Source: Mesorhizobium huakuii
Lineage (GTDB): Bacteria; Pseudomonadota; Alphaproteobacteria; Rhizobiales; Rhizobiaceae
NCBI RefSeq assembly: GCF_014189455.1
Contig: NZ_CP050296.1
Span: forward strand, 3,468,001-3,532,000
Length of the DNA stretch: 64,000 nt
Direction: 5' to 3'
Part shown: positions 25,544 to 34,993 of the stretch, in pieces
How positions within the stretch are numbered: position 1 is the stretch's first letter
Layout: each line of letters starts with the position of its first letter
Program-made: the position numbers and the translations under genes
The notes under the pieces: model-generated
The model's input: only the letters and a program-made list of their open reading frames with translations
Database searches by the model: none
What the model was told of the DNA's origin: nothing

Positions 25544-27010
25544 TCAGGCAGCCATCAGCCGCTTCACCTCTCTCATGTCGTGTAGGAACCGCTCGCGCTC
25601 CGCTTCCTTCTCCGCAGGCTCCTGAATGCGCAGGATGAAGGACGGGTGGATGGTGATGAACACGTGCAGGCCATCCTCACGCTCGATCACTTGACCGCGC
25701 ATCTTCGTCACCGGGATCGCCTTGCCGAGCAGCGACAGCGCAGCCGTTGCGCCGAGGGCCACGGCAAGCTCCGGCTTGATCAGCGCGAATTCCCTGTCGA
25801 TCCACCAGCGGCAGGCCTGCACCTCGCCGGCATTCGGCTTGGAATGGATGCGTCGCTTGCCACGCGGCTCGAATTTGAAGTGTTTCACCGCGTTGGTGAC
25901 GTAGACTTTCTGGCGATCGACGCCCGCATCGTCCAGTATCGCATCGAACACTTTGCCCGCAGGGCCGACGAAAGGTTTGCCGGCGAGGTCTTCCTGATCG
26001 CCGGGCTGTTCGCCGACGAAGATGACCTTGGCATTGTCAGGCCCTTCGCCGAACACGGTCTGCGTCGCATCGCGCCATAACGGGCAACGACGGCAACCTT
26101 TTGCGGCCTCGCGCAACTCGGAAATGCTGCCCGCGTCATCACCCTGCAGCGTCTCTGCGGGCTGCTTCGGCCAATGCCTGGCCTGCACCTTGGCGTGATG
26201 CGGAGCGGGCGTTGTCGGCATTCTGGCGATCATCTCCTTGGCGGCCTTATCAGCTCCTGCGATCAGCTCTGGAATGAGGGAGGCCTCGGGAAGGTTCCGC
26301 CAATATTTCTTCGGCATCTCCTTCTGCATGACCTTCACCTTCAGCCGTGCCGGATTGAAGATGTTCTCGAAATAGGTGCGCCACAGTGCCTCCGTGTCGT
26401 CCTGATCAGGCGCATCGGCCTTGGCGGCGCCGGGCCCGATCGCCAGCCTTTCGCCATCCCAGTCGGCGGAGGTGTGCGGCGTCAGGATCGTCCAGCGCAT
26501 GCCGGTGAAGCGCCTGACGAAGAAATCGGCATTGCGCTCGACGATGAAATGATCGGGCTCGAACCAGGCGACATAGCGCTCCTCGCAGCCATCGCTGATT
26601 TTTCGGAAGCGGACGAAGGCATGCATCTTGTGGCTGTCGCGCCGTACCGCCTTTTCCATCGCCTCGAGCCGCCTGGTATCTGGATCCGACGCGATCGCCA
26701 GCAGCTTGGGCTCGCTGCGCAATCGCCACAGCAGCCGGTAGAGAAAGGCGAACCGGCTGGGGTCGGAATGGCAGAAAGCGGTTTCGGCGCGCTCGATGAA
26801 GTCGCGCGGCACCACGAGCTGCGCGCCCGCAGGCGCAGCCGGCAAATCGCTCGGCCGGCGGTCAGAACCGGCCGCGACATGCCAGCTAATGTCTTCTGGT
26901 CTGACCTCGTTCAGCACCAGCCGCCGCGCTGCATCACGCCAGCCGGCAAAATCGGTCTCGCTGTCGAGCATGACACTAAACCGGGCAAGATTGAGCTCAG
27001 CCGGCCGCAT
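25544..27010 (-). CDS. UdgX-family uracil-DNA glycosylase fused to DUF4130
   Basis: 488 residues. Residues ~1-270 are the DUF4130 domain (TIGR03915 type; RFTGMRWTILTPHTSADWDG). Residues ~285-488 are a UdgX-type glycosylase: Fe-S ligand segment CRRCPLWR, GEQPGDQEDLAGKPFVGPAG, and the UdgX loop KRRIH with His near residue 389. In mycobacterial UdgX this histidine forms a covalent bond with uracil-DNA. The product probably traps or repairs uracil in DNA. It is paired with the radical-SAM gene just upstream, a known genomic association. The ATG at 27010 is used. A TTG two codons earlier would overlap the neighbour's stop. Confidence 0.88.
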   Translation of the reverse strand: MRPAELNLARFSVMLDSETDFAGWRDAARRLVLNEVRPEDISWHVAAGSDRRPSDLPAAPAGAQLVVPRDFIERAETAFCHSDPSRFAFLYRLLWRLRSEPKLLAIASDPDTRRLEAMEKAVRRDSHKMHAFVRFRKISDGCEERYVAWFEPDHFIVERNADFFVRRFTGMRWTILTPHTSADWDGERLAIGPGAAKADAPDQDDTEALWRTYFENIFNPARLKVKVMQKEMPKKYWRNLPEASLIPELIAGADKAAKEMIARMPTTPAPHHAKVQARHWPKQPAETLQGDDAGSISELREAAKGCRRCPLWRDATQTVFGEGPDNAKVIFVGEQPGDQEDLAGKPFVGPAGKVFDAILDDAGVDRQKVYVTNAVKHFKFEPRGKRRIHSKPNAGEVQACRWWIDREFALIKPELAVALGATAALSLLGKAIPVTKMRGQVIEREDGLHVFITIHPSFILRIQEPAEKEAERERFLHDMREVKRLMAA

Positions 27011-27012
27011 GG

Positions 27013-28244
27013 TCAAAACAATGACAGCTGTTCGCAGGAGCGCATGATCTTGTCGCGCAAGCCCTGCTTATCGGTGAGCGTTCCCGGCGACCAACCCTCC
27101 GCCACGATGAACGGCCTCAGCTTGGCGATCGACTGGCAAATCCGCCCGACATCTTCGAGCCGCAGCCGCCGGTGGCGGCGTGTCTCCAGGATTTTCGCCA
27201 CCACCTTGGTGCCGAGACCGGGAACGCGCAGCAGGGATTCGCGGTCGGCGCGGTTGATGTCGACGGGAAACTGTCCCCTGTTGCGCAGCGCCCAGGCGAG
27301 TTTGGGGTCGATGGCAAGGTCGAGCATGCCATCGCCGCTACCCGCCAGGATCTCCGGTTGCGAAAATCCGTAAAACCGCATCAGCCAGTCGGCCTGATAA
27401 AGCCGGTGTTCGCGCATGAGCGGCGGCTTCTGCAGCGGCAGCGACGACGACGAATCCGGGATCGGGCTGAAGGCCGAATAATAGACGCGCCGCAGATGGT
27501 AGCTGCCATAGAGCCGCGCGCTGGTGTGCAATATGCCGTCGTCGGATGTCTTGTCGGCGCCGACGATCATCTGCGTCGACTGGCCACCCGGCGCAAAGCG
27601 TTCGCGCTTTTTGGTCCTCAGCGTCGGCTCGGCCTTTTCCTCCATCTTCTGGCGCAGCGTGGCCATGGAAAGACGGATCGTTTCCGGCTTCTTCTCCGGC
27701 GCCAGCTTTTTCACGCCTTCGTCGGTCGGCAGTTCGACATTGATCGACAGCCGGTCGGCATAGAGGCCGGCCTTTTCGACCAGTTCCGCCGAGCTTTCCG
27801 GAATGGTTTTCAGATGAATATAGCCGGAGAATTTTTCCTCCAGCCGCAGCCGCCGCGCCACCTCGACCATCTCGCCCATGGTTTCATCGGGCGAACGGAT
27901 GACGCCTGACGACAGGAACAGGCCCTCAATATAGTTGCGCCGGTAGAAATCCATCGTCAGCTTCACCACCTCGTCGATGCTGAAGCGGGCGCGCCTTACA
28001 TTCGAGGACGAGCGGTTGATGCAATAGCTGCAATCGTAGATGCAGAAATTGGTGAGCAGGATTTTCAAGAGCGAAATGCAGCGGCCGTCCGGTGCAGGAA
28101 TGGCAGATGCCCATGCCTTCGGTGGAACCGATGCCGCCTGACATCAGCCAATCCTTCTTCGCCGAGCCGGATGAGGCGCAGGAGGCGTCATATTGCGGCG
28201 TCGGACAGGATCGCCAGCTTTTCACGGACGGTGAGAGCGCTCAT
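27013..28244 (-). pseudogene. Radical-SAM putative DNA repair/modification protein (TIGR03916 type), two frameshifts
   Basis: The intact C-terminal ~350 codons (27013-28065) carry the radical-SAM cluster motif CIYDCSYC and a helix-hairpin-helix (DINRADRESLLRVPGLGTK). The expected start is the ATG at 28244 (MSALTVREKLAILSDAA), but the N-terminus is in three frames. After DAA, two bases (AA) seem missing near 28194, and the sequence resumes as YDASCASSGSAKKD and GGIGSTEGMGICHS in a second frame. Two more bases (TA) seem missing near 28096, after which APDGRCISLL continues in the third frame. As read, no full-length product can be made. This is decay or a base-calling error. The partner UdgX gene follows directly. 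Confidence 0.82.
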
Positions 28245-28331
28245 TTGTTCATGATATGTTCTGAACAGCTGCCGCGCTACCTCATTTGGCATAGGCGGCG
28301 AAAAAAGTGATCGCCGCCTACCATAAGGTCG

Positions 28332-29746
28332 TCAAACCTCGTGCAGATAGAGATGATAATCCAGTTCGCTGACCGTGCGTGCCACGCGCAGATATTCAGA
28401 CTGTTTGATCGCCACGAAGGTGCGGTGCAGGTCTTCGCCAAGCGCGCCTTTCAGGAAGCTGGACGCCTTGGCCGCCTCGATCGCCGCGCGCCAATCAGCC
28501 GGCATTGTCGTGCGCGTGACGGCAGCCTCATAGCCGTTGCCGGTCGTTTCGGGGCCAGGATCGAGCCCTTCATCGAGGCCTTTGATGATGCCGGCGAGCA
28601 CTGTCGCGGCGATCAGATAGGGATTGGCGTCGACGCCCGACGGCCGATGCTCGATGCGACGGTTCTTCGCGTCGCCCGCCGGTACGCGCAGCGCCACCGA
28701 ACGGTTGTTGACGCCCCAGGTCGGCGCCACCGGCGCATAGGACTGCGAGACGAAGCGCCGCCAGGAATTGGCGTGCGGCGCAAACACCAGCATCGATTCC
28801 GCCATCGTCTGGATCAGCCCGCCAAGCCCTTGCAACAGGGGTAGCGACCAGCTCTCGCCGCCGGCCTCGGCAAAGACGTTACGGCCGGCTCTGTCCTGCA
28901 GCGAGACGTGGAAATGCATGCCCGAGCCGGCATATTTCTCGATCGGTTTGGCCATGAAGCAGGCGGTGACGCCATGGCGGCGCGCCTGCGCCCGCACCAG
29001 CCGCTTCAGCATGACGAGGTCGTCGGCCGCCCGCATCACATCCTTGCGGTAGTTCAGCGTCAGCTCGTACTGGCCCGGCGCATATTCGGATATCACCGTC
29101 TCGGCCGGAATGCCTTGCGCCTTGGCCGCGGCATAGATGTCGGAGAACAGCGGCTCCATGCCGTGCAGGTGGTCGACGGAATAGACCTCCGTCTTGCCCG
29201 AGACACGGCCATCGAGCACCGCGCGCGCCGGCTGCACCTTGCCCTCGGCGTCGCGCTCATTGGCCAGCAGGAAAAATTCGAGTTCAAAGGCGCCGGCCGG
29301 GTAAAGCCCCTTGGCCGCCAATATCTCGACCTGCCGGGCCAGCGCCAGCCGCGGGTCCGACGACATGGGCTGGCCGTCGAGGTGATACATCGCCATCAGC
29401 ACCTGGCCGCGCGGCGGGTTGGTGCCGTAGAGCGGCACCAATGTGCCGGGAATCGGCCATGCCCGGAGATCGCCGTCGCCGGTCGTCCAGATCAGACCGG
29501 TCTCGTGCACGTCCTCACCGGTGATGTCGAGGCCAAGGATCGAGATCGGCATATGCCGCCCGCCCTCGAAAATGCTCTTCAACTCGTGGCGGCGCACGAT
29601 CTTACGCGGCCGACGCCATTGGCGTCGGTCAGCACGATATCGAAGGCCTCGATCTCGGGATGGGCGTCGAGAAAAGCTTGCGCCTCGGTGGGCGAAGACC
29701 CCGAAGGGGAGGTCACAATGGCATTGTCCATGGCCGCTTGTCTCAT
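28332..29746 (-). pseudogene. Glutamine synthetase family protein, single frameshift near the N-terminus
   Basis: Residues from KIVRRHELKSIFEGGRH onward form a complete GS catalytic domain (EFFLLANE, SEYAPGQYELTL, GSGMHFHVSL, NNRSVALRVP). The true start is the ATG at 29746, overlapping the aminotransferase stop by four bases, or the ATG at 29731. It reads DNAIVTSPSG then AFLDAHPEIEAFDIVLTDAN in another frame. The frames join if one G is restored near 29605 (GGCCGCGTAAG expected as GGCCGCGGTAAG). The family ligates glutamate to amines (PuuA, GlnA3 types). With the aminotransferase it suggests polyamine or amine catabolism. A functional gene with one sequencing error is likely. Confidence 0.82.
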
Positions 29747-31122
29747 GCCGCAAGCTTTGCCGCAACCGCGGCGAAGGCGCTGATCAGCCGGTTGACCTGG
29801 GCGCCTGACGTCGCAGGCGAGATCAGCATCATGTTGTGGAAGGGCGCGATCAGCACGCCGCGATTGACCAGCGCGACATGGATGGCGGCTTCCAGTTCCG
29901 GCGCATGCGCGGTCTCGGCTTCGGCGCCGTTGCGCAACGGGCCGGGTGCGCAGATGAATTCGACGCGGGCGCCGACACGCGCGACATGCCAGGGCAGACG
30001 ATAGCGGTCGATCACCCCGGTTAGCCCGGCATCCAGACGCCGCGCCAGATGGTCCATGCGGTCATAATTTTCCTCGGTCATCACCTCTTCGAGCGTGGCG
30101 CGCATGGTGGCGAATTGCAGCGGGTTGGCCGACAGTGTCGTGCCCATGCCGGAATAGCCGGGCTCCTTTGTCCTGTTGTAGTCGGCATAGCGCGAGGCGA
30201 CCTCATCGCTCATCCCCCACACACTTGCCGGCACGCCGCCGGCGATCGGCTTGCCCAGCACGAAGAAGTCCGGGTCGAGCCCGTATTTCCTGGTGTAGCC
30301 GCCGGGGCCGGTCGAGATCGTGTGCGTCTCGTCGATCAGGAGCAGCGTGCCGGTCTCGCGCGTCAGTCTGCGCAGCGCGTCGTGGAAGCCCGGGTCGGCC
30401 AGCACCATGCAGGAATTGGTCAGCACCGGCTCGGCGATGACGCAAGCAACGTCCCCGTCCTTGAGCGCTGCTTCAAGCGCCGGGATGTCGTTGAACTCGA
30501 TCACCTTGGCCGTGCGGGTCAGGTCGCGGAACTCGCCCGCCAGCCCGGGCCGGTTGACCGGCTTGCCGTCGATCAGCCGCACCATCGTCTCGTCGACCGA
30601 GCCGTGATAGCAGCCGTTGAAGACCAGGATCTTTTCCCTGCCCGTGACGGCACGTGCAACGCGCAGCGCAAAGCGGTTGGCGTCGGTCGCGGTGGTCGCG
30701 ATCTGCCAGAACGGCAGGCCGAAGCGTTGTTGCAGCAGAGGTCCGATGGCAAGCGCGTCTTCCGAGGGCAGCATATAGGTCAGGCCACGTCCGGCCTGGC
30801 GGCGGATGGCGCGCGCCACCGGCGGCGGCGAGTGGCCGAACATCGAACCAGTGTCGCCAAGGCAGAAATCGTCGAGCCTGTTGCCGTCTATGTCGGTGAT
30901 CGCAGCACCTTTGGCGCTGTCGACCAGGATCGGAAATGGCGTCGGCCAGTCGTTCATCCAGTGCATCGGCACGCCGCCGAAGAAGCCGGGCAGGCCGTTG
31001 CCGACCTTGGCCTGCGATTTCGGCCGTGCCTTGCGGAAGGCCGCCCCTTCGGTTTCGCGCAATTGTGCGATGCGGTCACGGCTGATGCCGCCGATGGTCT
31101 TTGAACTGTCGCTGCTGTGCAT
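29743..31122 (-). CDS. Class III PLP-dependent aminotransferase
   Basis: 459 residues of the ornithine/GABA/glutamate-1-semialdehyde group. PLP-site features are NGCYHGSVDETM, LLIDETHTISTGPGGY and the lysine in FFVLGKPIAGGVPASVWG. The N-terminus (KVGNGLPGFFGGVPMHWM) is specific to a subgroup seen beside GS-like genes in Rhizobiales. It probably transaminates an amine or omega-amino acid. It overlaps the GS-like gene by four bases, so they are one operon. Substrate unproven. Confidence 0.88.
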   Translation of the reverse strand: MHSSDSSKTIGGISRDRIAQLRETEGAAFRKARPKSQAKVGNGLPGFFGGVPMHWMNDWPTPFPILVDSAKGAAITDIDGNRLDDFCLGDTGSMFGHSPPPVARAIRRQAGRGLTYMLPSEDALAIGPLLQQRFGLPFWQIATTATDANRFALRVARAVTGREKILVFNGCYHGSVDETMVRLIDGKPVNRPGLAGEFRDLTRTAKVIEFNDIPALEAALKDGDVACVIAEPVLTNSCMVLADPGFHDALRRLTRETGTLLLIDETHTISTGPGGYTRKYGLDPDFFVLGKPIAGGVPASVWGMSDEVASRYADYNRTKEPGYSGMGTTLSANPLQFATMRATLEEVMTEENYDRMDHLARRLDAGLTGVIDRYRLPWHVARVGARVEFICAPGPLRNGAEAETAHAPELEAAIHVALVNRGVLIAPFHNMMLISPATSGAQVNRLISAFAAVAAKLAA

Positions 31123-31278
31123 GGAAACCCCTCTCGTCCGTACCTCTTAGCCAATCCATGTCCGCAATCGCAATTGGCCGCGCGTCTGCCCTGCATTGGC
31201 TCAGCCTTTGGCGGCGGCGCTTGACCGTGCTGCCGAAGTCGGCGCCAATATGAGTGGGAATTGAGGAGGGGGACAAAA

Positions 31279-31731
31279 ATGCGGACAATCATCTGTGTGG
31301 CAATGCTTCTGGTGTCGGCCAGCACCGCCTTCGCCTCGGGCGGCATCTGGTGCAATGTCGACGATACGGCGGTGACATTCGACGTCGGCGCCGGCGTCAC
31401 CAGAGGCATGGGCGGCCCGACCTTCAACTTCCGCGGCGATCTCGAAATCAAGGCGAGGCCGGCTGGCGATGGACTGCGCAAAACGGTGTTCGAGAATTCC
31501 AACCTGACCCAGTACTGGCTGGACGACAAGGAGTTGCGGCTGAACATCTACCGCGAGCACGAGGTGGCAAACGCCTTCAATTCGGTCGAACTGACGATCC
31601 TGACAAAGGCCAGCGACGAAGGCGTCTATGACGGGCAGTACACGCTTGCCGTCTATGACAATGCGGCCGACACGGACAAGGATGGCAAGCCGGCGGAGTT
31701 GACGGGCAAGGTGTCGTGCGGGGCCGAGTAG
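31279..31731 (+). CDS. Secreted hypothetical protein
   Basis: 150 residues. The N-terminus MRTIICVAMLLVSASTAFA is a Sec signal peptide with a cleavage site after AFA. The mature ~130-residue protein has two cysteines (in WCNVDD near its start and VSCGAE at the end) that could form a disulfide. I do not recognise the family. The ATG at 31279 follows a strong GAGGAGGGGG site. It converges on a MarR gene with an 18-base gap. Confidence 0.75.
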   Translation: MRTIICVAMLLVSASTAFASGGIWCNVDDTAVTFDVGAGVTRGMGGPTFNFRGDLEIKARPAGDGLRKTVFENSNLTQYWLDDKELRLNIYREHEVANAFNSVELTILTKASDEGVYDGQYTLAVYDNAADTDKDGKPAELTGKVSCGAE

Positions 31732-31748
31732 GCTTGCCGGTCGTTGTG

Positions 31749-32180
31749 TCAGTCTGCCTGCATCGAGGCGATGGCGCGCCGCATCAGGTCGAGAAACACC
31801 AGCCGTTCGTCCTCGCTGAAGCCGGTCAGCGCCACCTCGTTCTGTGAACGCGCGGCCTGTGTCGCCGGCTCGCGCAGGCCAACGGCTTTCGCTGTGAGAT
31901 GGATCGACTGCGAGCGTCCGTCTTCTGGATGCAGGCGTCGCTCGATCAAGCCGTCACGCTCCATGCGGATCAGCGTGTTGGCCATCGTCGCCTGTTCCAC
32001 GTTGAGACGCTGCACGAGTTCGCGTTGCGTCAGGCCATCCTCATCCCACAGCGCCAGCAGCGTCATGAACTGGGCGGGTGCCAGGCCGAGTGGTCGGATA
32101 CGGTGCTGCAGCCCGTTGGCAAACAAACGCGCCATGTGGTTGGCCAGGAATCCGGCGGATCGTTCCTTCTGAAATGTCAT
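31749..32180 (-). CDS. MarR-family transcriptional regulator
   Basis: 143 residues, the standard MarR length. The winged HTH spans ~30-100 (APAQFMTLLALWDEDGLTQ, LVQRLNVEQATMANTLIRME, RRLHPEDGRSQSIHLT). The ATG at 32180 gives the normal N-terminus. Twelve more in-frame codons upstream would run into the operator. It is divergent from a small membrane protein, and two palindromic boxes lie between them. Autorepression with co-control of the neighbour is the likely arrangement. Confidence 0.92.
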   Translation of the reverse strand: MTFQKERSAGFLANHMARLFANGLQHRIRPLGLAPAQFMTLLALWDEDGLTQRELVQRLNVEQATMANTLIRMERDGLIERRLHPEDGRSQSIHLTAKAVGLREPATQAARSQNEVALTGFSEDERLVFLDLMRRAIASMQAD

Positions 32181-32200
32181 GCCTGCCAGATAACAGTTGA

Positions 32201-32234
32201 ATAGCATGCTATGCAATGATATATAGCTTGCTAT
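32201..32234. promoter_or_regulatory. Twin palindromic MarR operator candidate
   Basis: ATAGCATGCTAT (32201-32212) is a perfect 12-bp palindrome. ATAGCTTGCTAT (32223-32234) repeats the same ATAGC-N2-GCTAT design. Their centres are 22 bp apart, about two helical turns, so two dimers would bind the same face. They sit 20 bp before the MarR start and immediately before the ribosome site of the divergent gene. Confidence 0.72.
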
Positions 32235-32244
32235 GGAGATGAAG

Positions 32245-32700
32245 ATGAAAACCAGGATTCATGCAGCAGCGGGCGCCATCGCGCTCATCGCGGTTTCGGC
32301 CTTCTGGCTGTCGACGGCCACGGTTGAACTGCTCGGCGACACGACCGCGATCGCAATGGTCAAGAACTGCGTGCTGGCCGGCATGGCGGTGCTCATACCG
32401 GCGATGATCATCGCCGGCGCGTCGGGCTTTTCGCTTAGCAAGGGCTGGAAGAGCCCGGTCGTGGCACGCAAAGCGCGGCGCATGCGCATCATCGCCGCCA
32501 ACGGATTGCTGGTGCTCGTGCCCTCGGCCTTCCTGCTCAGCAGCTTTGCCACGGCCGGTCGCTTCGACAGCCTTTTCATGATCGTCCAGGCGATCGAACT
32601 GGTAGCCGGCGCAACGAATATCGCATTGCTGTCGCTTAACATGCGCGATGGGCTGTCGCTGCGGCGCAAGCCTGTTCGGCTGGCCGCGCGGGCGCGGTGA
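32245..32700 (+). CDS. Small four-helix membrane protein, probable MarR target
   Basis: 151 residues with four predicted membrane helices (about residues 8-28, 36-60, 80-104 and 112-135) and a basic C-terminus. I do not recognise a named family. ATGs at 32233, 32239 and 32245 are all in frame. 32245 has GGAG at a six-base spacing and is preferred. The operator pair upstream implies tight control by the divergent MarR regulator, as for MarR-linked detoxification or stress genes. Confidence 0.72.
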   Translation: MKTRIHAAAGAIALIAVSAFWLSTATVELLGDTTAIAMVKNCVLAGMAVLIPAMIIAGASGFSLSKGWKSPVVARKARRMRIIAANGLLVLVPSAFLLSSFATAGRFDSLFMIVQAIELVAGATNIALLSLNMRDGLSLRRKPVRLAARAR

Positions 32701-32702
32701 GT

Positions 32703-33677
32703 TCAGGCCGTGATGTCGATGATGCCACAGTCGCCGGCGGCGCTGCCGAAGGCGATGCGGCGTTCTTCCTTGTCCCACATCATCGAGGTGATCGCGCCCT
32801 TGCCCTGCCGGCGCAGCAGCACTTCCTTGGCGTCGGCGAAGCGCGCGGCGATCACCATGCCGTCCTCATAGCCGATGGCAACGACATCCTGGCTTGGATG
32901 GCAGGCGACTGAGGTCACCATCGTGTTGCCGCGCGTGCCAAGCTCCAGCGGCGCCTTGCCCATCGGCCCGTCCTTGCCGGAAAACGGCCAGACGATCGCC
33001 GCCGGGGCGCCGGAACTCGCCAGCCATTTGCCCTTGACGCTCCATGACAGGCTTTTGACCTTGCCGGGATAGCCGGTCATGCGCATGTGCTTGCCGTCGG
33101 CCAGCTTCCAGCCATGCAGCGCATTCTCCTGCATGGTTGTGACCAGGAAGGCGCCGTCCGGCGAAAAGGTGATGCCGGTGTGGGCGCCGGCCCATTCGAG
33201 CTCCACCGGCTTGCCCTCGGCGGCCGGGAAATGCAGCGTCGCGCCATTGTAGCGGGCGACGCCGAAGCGCATGCCCTTGGGCGAAAACGCCAGCCCCTCG
33301 ACCGAACGCGGATGGGCAAATTCCCTTGTCTTGCCGTCGGTGAAGCGCACGAAGGCGGCCTTGCCCGTAGCATAGGCGATGGCGCCTTGCGGCCCGGCGG
33401 CGACGCTGGTGATCCACTTTTTCCCGGCGCTCGCCACCTCGGTGGTTTCGCCGCCTGCTTTCACGGCAAACACCTTGCCGTCCTCGCCGCCGGTGATCAG
33501 CCGGTCGTTGGCTGAATCAAGGAACGCCGCAAGCAGCCCGTCATTGGCCTGCACCGTCTTGTGGCCATTGTCGAGCCGATGGATAGCACCATCGGCCAGC
33601 GCGAAATGCGGCACGTCGCCGAGGAAAACGGCGGCAACGCAATGGCCTTCGAGGTCGAGAGGGGCGACTGTGGGCAT
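32703..33677 (-). CDS. WD40-repeat protein
   Basis: 324 residues of degenerate WD40 blades without signal peptide or membrane segment. Repeating units include LSWSVKGKWLASSGAPAAIVWPF, GLAFSPKGMRFGVARYN and ITFSPDGAFLVTTMQ. It is probably a cytoplasmic propeller for protein interaction. It lies downstream of the CobW-type GTPase on the same strand, separated by a palindromic element, so a shared metal-related role is possible. The ATG at 33677 follows GGAA. An ATG three codons earlier is an alternative. Confidence 0.82.
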   Translation of the reverse strand: MPTVAPLDLEGHCVAAVFLGDVPHFALADGAIHRLDNGHKTVQANDGLLAAFLDSANDRLITGGEDGKVFAVKAGGETTEVASAGKKWITSVAAGPQGAIAYATGKAAFVRFTDGKTREFAHPRSVEGLAFSPKGMRFGVARYNGATLHFPAAEGKPVELEWAGAHTGITFSPDGAFLVTTMQENALHGWKLADGKHMRMTGYPGKVKSLSWSVKGKWLASSGAPAAIVWPFSGKDGPMGKAPLELGTRGNTMVTSVACHPSQDVVAIGYEDGMVIAARFADAKEVLLRRQGKGAITSMMWDKEERRIAFGSAAGDCGIIDITA

Positions 33678-33745
33678 CAGAACCATTCCAATGAAATTTG
33701 TCGCCAACCCCGGGAAGCCGCCAGCGCGGCCAGGTGTGGCGCCAA

Positions 33746-33890
33746 CCTTCTCCCCTTGTGGGAGAAGGTGGATCGGCGCGTAGCGCCGAGACGGATGAGG
33801 GGTGGTGACGGATCGCCGTCATTGCCAAGCTGGAACACCCCTCATCCGACCTCGCTTCGCGAGGCCACCTTCTCCCAAAAGGGGAGAAGG
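33746..33890. repeat. Rhizobial intergenic palindromic element
   Basis: Outer arms of 26 bp (33746-33771 and 33865-33890) are inverted repeats with one mismatch, built on CCTTCTCCCCTTGTGGGAGAAGG. Inner 13-bp arms CGGATGAGGGGTG (33792-33804) and CACCCCTCATCCG (33836-33848) match perfectly. This nested palindrome is typical of repeated intergenic elements in Mesorhizobium and relatives. It lies between the GTPase and WD40 genes. Confidence 0.78.
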
Positions 33891-33925
33891 AAGAAGGGCA
33901 GCGCTAGCGCCATAAAGTCAGGAAA

Positions 33926-34993
33926 TCAAGTCGCCTGGCAGGCGTCAAAGCTCTTCTTCAGTCGCTCGGCGTCGAGTTCGCGGCCGATGAACACCAGCCG
34001 GCTCTCATGCTTCTCGCCGTCCTTCCAGGCGCGCTGGTGGTCGCCCTCGATGATCATGTGCACGCCCTGGATGACATAGCGCTCATCGTCGCCCTTGAGC
34101 GCGATGATGCCTTTCAGCCGCAGGATGTTCGGGCCTTCCATCTGGGTGATCTTCTCGATCCACGGGAAGAACTTTTTCGGGTCCATCTCGCCGCCGCGCA
34201 GCGAGACCGACTGCACCGTCACGTCATGGATGTCGGACGGATGCGCATGGTCGTGGTGATGATGGTCATGCCCGTCATGATCATGGTGATCGTGGTCGTC
34301 ATGGTCGTGATCGTGGTCGTGATGATGGTGATCGTCATGCGCCTCAAGGAAATGCGGATCGTTTTCCAGCGCCCGCGACAGGTCGAAGGCGCCGCGGTCG
34401 AGCACTTCCGACAGCGCAACGCCGGCGCGGGTGGTGCGGTGGATCCTTGCCGCCGGATTGATGGCGCGGATCGTCGCCTCGACCTTGGCGAGTTCTTCCG
34501 GCGTGACCAGATCGGTCTTGTTGAGCACAACGACGTCGGCAAAGGCGATCTGGTCCTCGGCTTCCTTGGAATCCTTGAGCCTGAGCGGCAGATGCTTGGC
34601 ATCGACCAGCGCTACCACCGCATCGAGCTTGGTCTTGGAGCGCACGTCGTCATCCATGAAGAAGGTCTGCGCCACCGGCACCGGATCGGCGAGACCAGTG
34701 GTCTCGACCACGATGGCGTCGAAGCGGCCGGGCCGGCGCATCAGGCCCTCGACGACGCGGATCAGGTCGCCGCGCACCGTGCAGCAGACGCAGCCATTGT
34801 TCATCTCGTAGATTTCCTCATCGGATTCCACGATCAGGTCGTTGTCGATGCCGATTTCGCCGAATTCGTTGACGATGACCGCGTAACGCTTGCCGTGGTT
34901 CTCCGACAGGATGCGGTTGAGCAGCGTCGTCTTGCCGGCGCCGAGATAGCCGGTGAGAACGGTTACGGGAATCTGCGTCTGTGCATCGGTCAT
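33926..34993 (-). CDS. CobW/COG0523-family GTPase, probable metallochaperone
   Basis: 355 residues. G3E GTPase features are Walker A TGYLGAGKTTLLN (about residues 12-24), the metal-binding GCVCCTVRGDL and VLNKTDLV. A histidine- and aspartate-rich stretch of roughly 40 residues (alternating HD/HH around 34250-34340) precedes the C-terminal CobW_C domain. CxCC plus a His-rich loop is typical of zinc- or cobalt-handling COG0523 proteins. No clear Zur box was seen upstream. The start at 34993 gives TDAQTQIPVTVLTGYLG. Confidence 0.9.
   Translation of the reverse strand: MTDAQTQIPVTVLTGYLGAGKTTLLNRILSENHGKRYAVIVNEFGEIGIDNDLIVESDEEIYEMNNGCVCCTVRGDLIRVVEGLMRRPGRFDAIVVETTGLADPVPVAQTFFMDDDVRSKTKLDAVVALVDAKHLPLRLKDSKEAEDQIAFADVVVLNKTDLVTPEELAKVEATIRAINPAARIHRTTRAGVALSEVLDRGAFDLSRALENDPHFLEAHDDHHHHDHDHDHDDHDHHDHDGHDHHHHDHAHPSDIHDVTVQSVSLRGGEMDPKKFFPWIEKITQMEGPNILRLKGIIALKGDDERYVIQGVHMIIEGDHQRAWKDGEKHESRLVFIGRELDAERLKKSFDACQAT

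Noticed and set aside
34230..34350. CRISPR-like or tandem repeat tract (repeated ATGGTCGTGATG-like units)
   Set aside because: It is the His/Asp codon run of the CobW GTPase, in frame and without regular repeat-spacer spacing.
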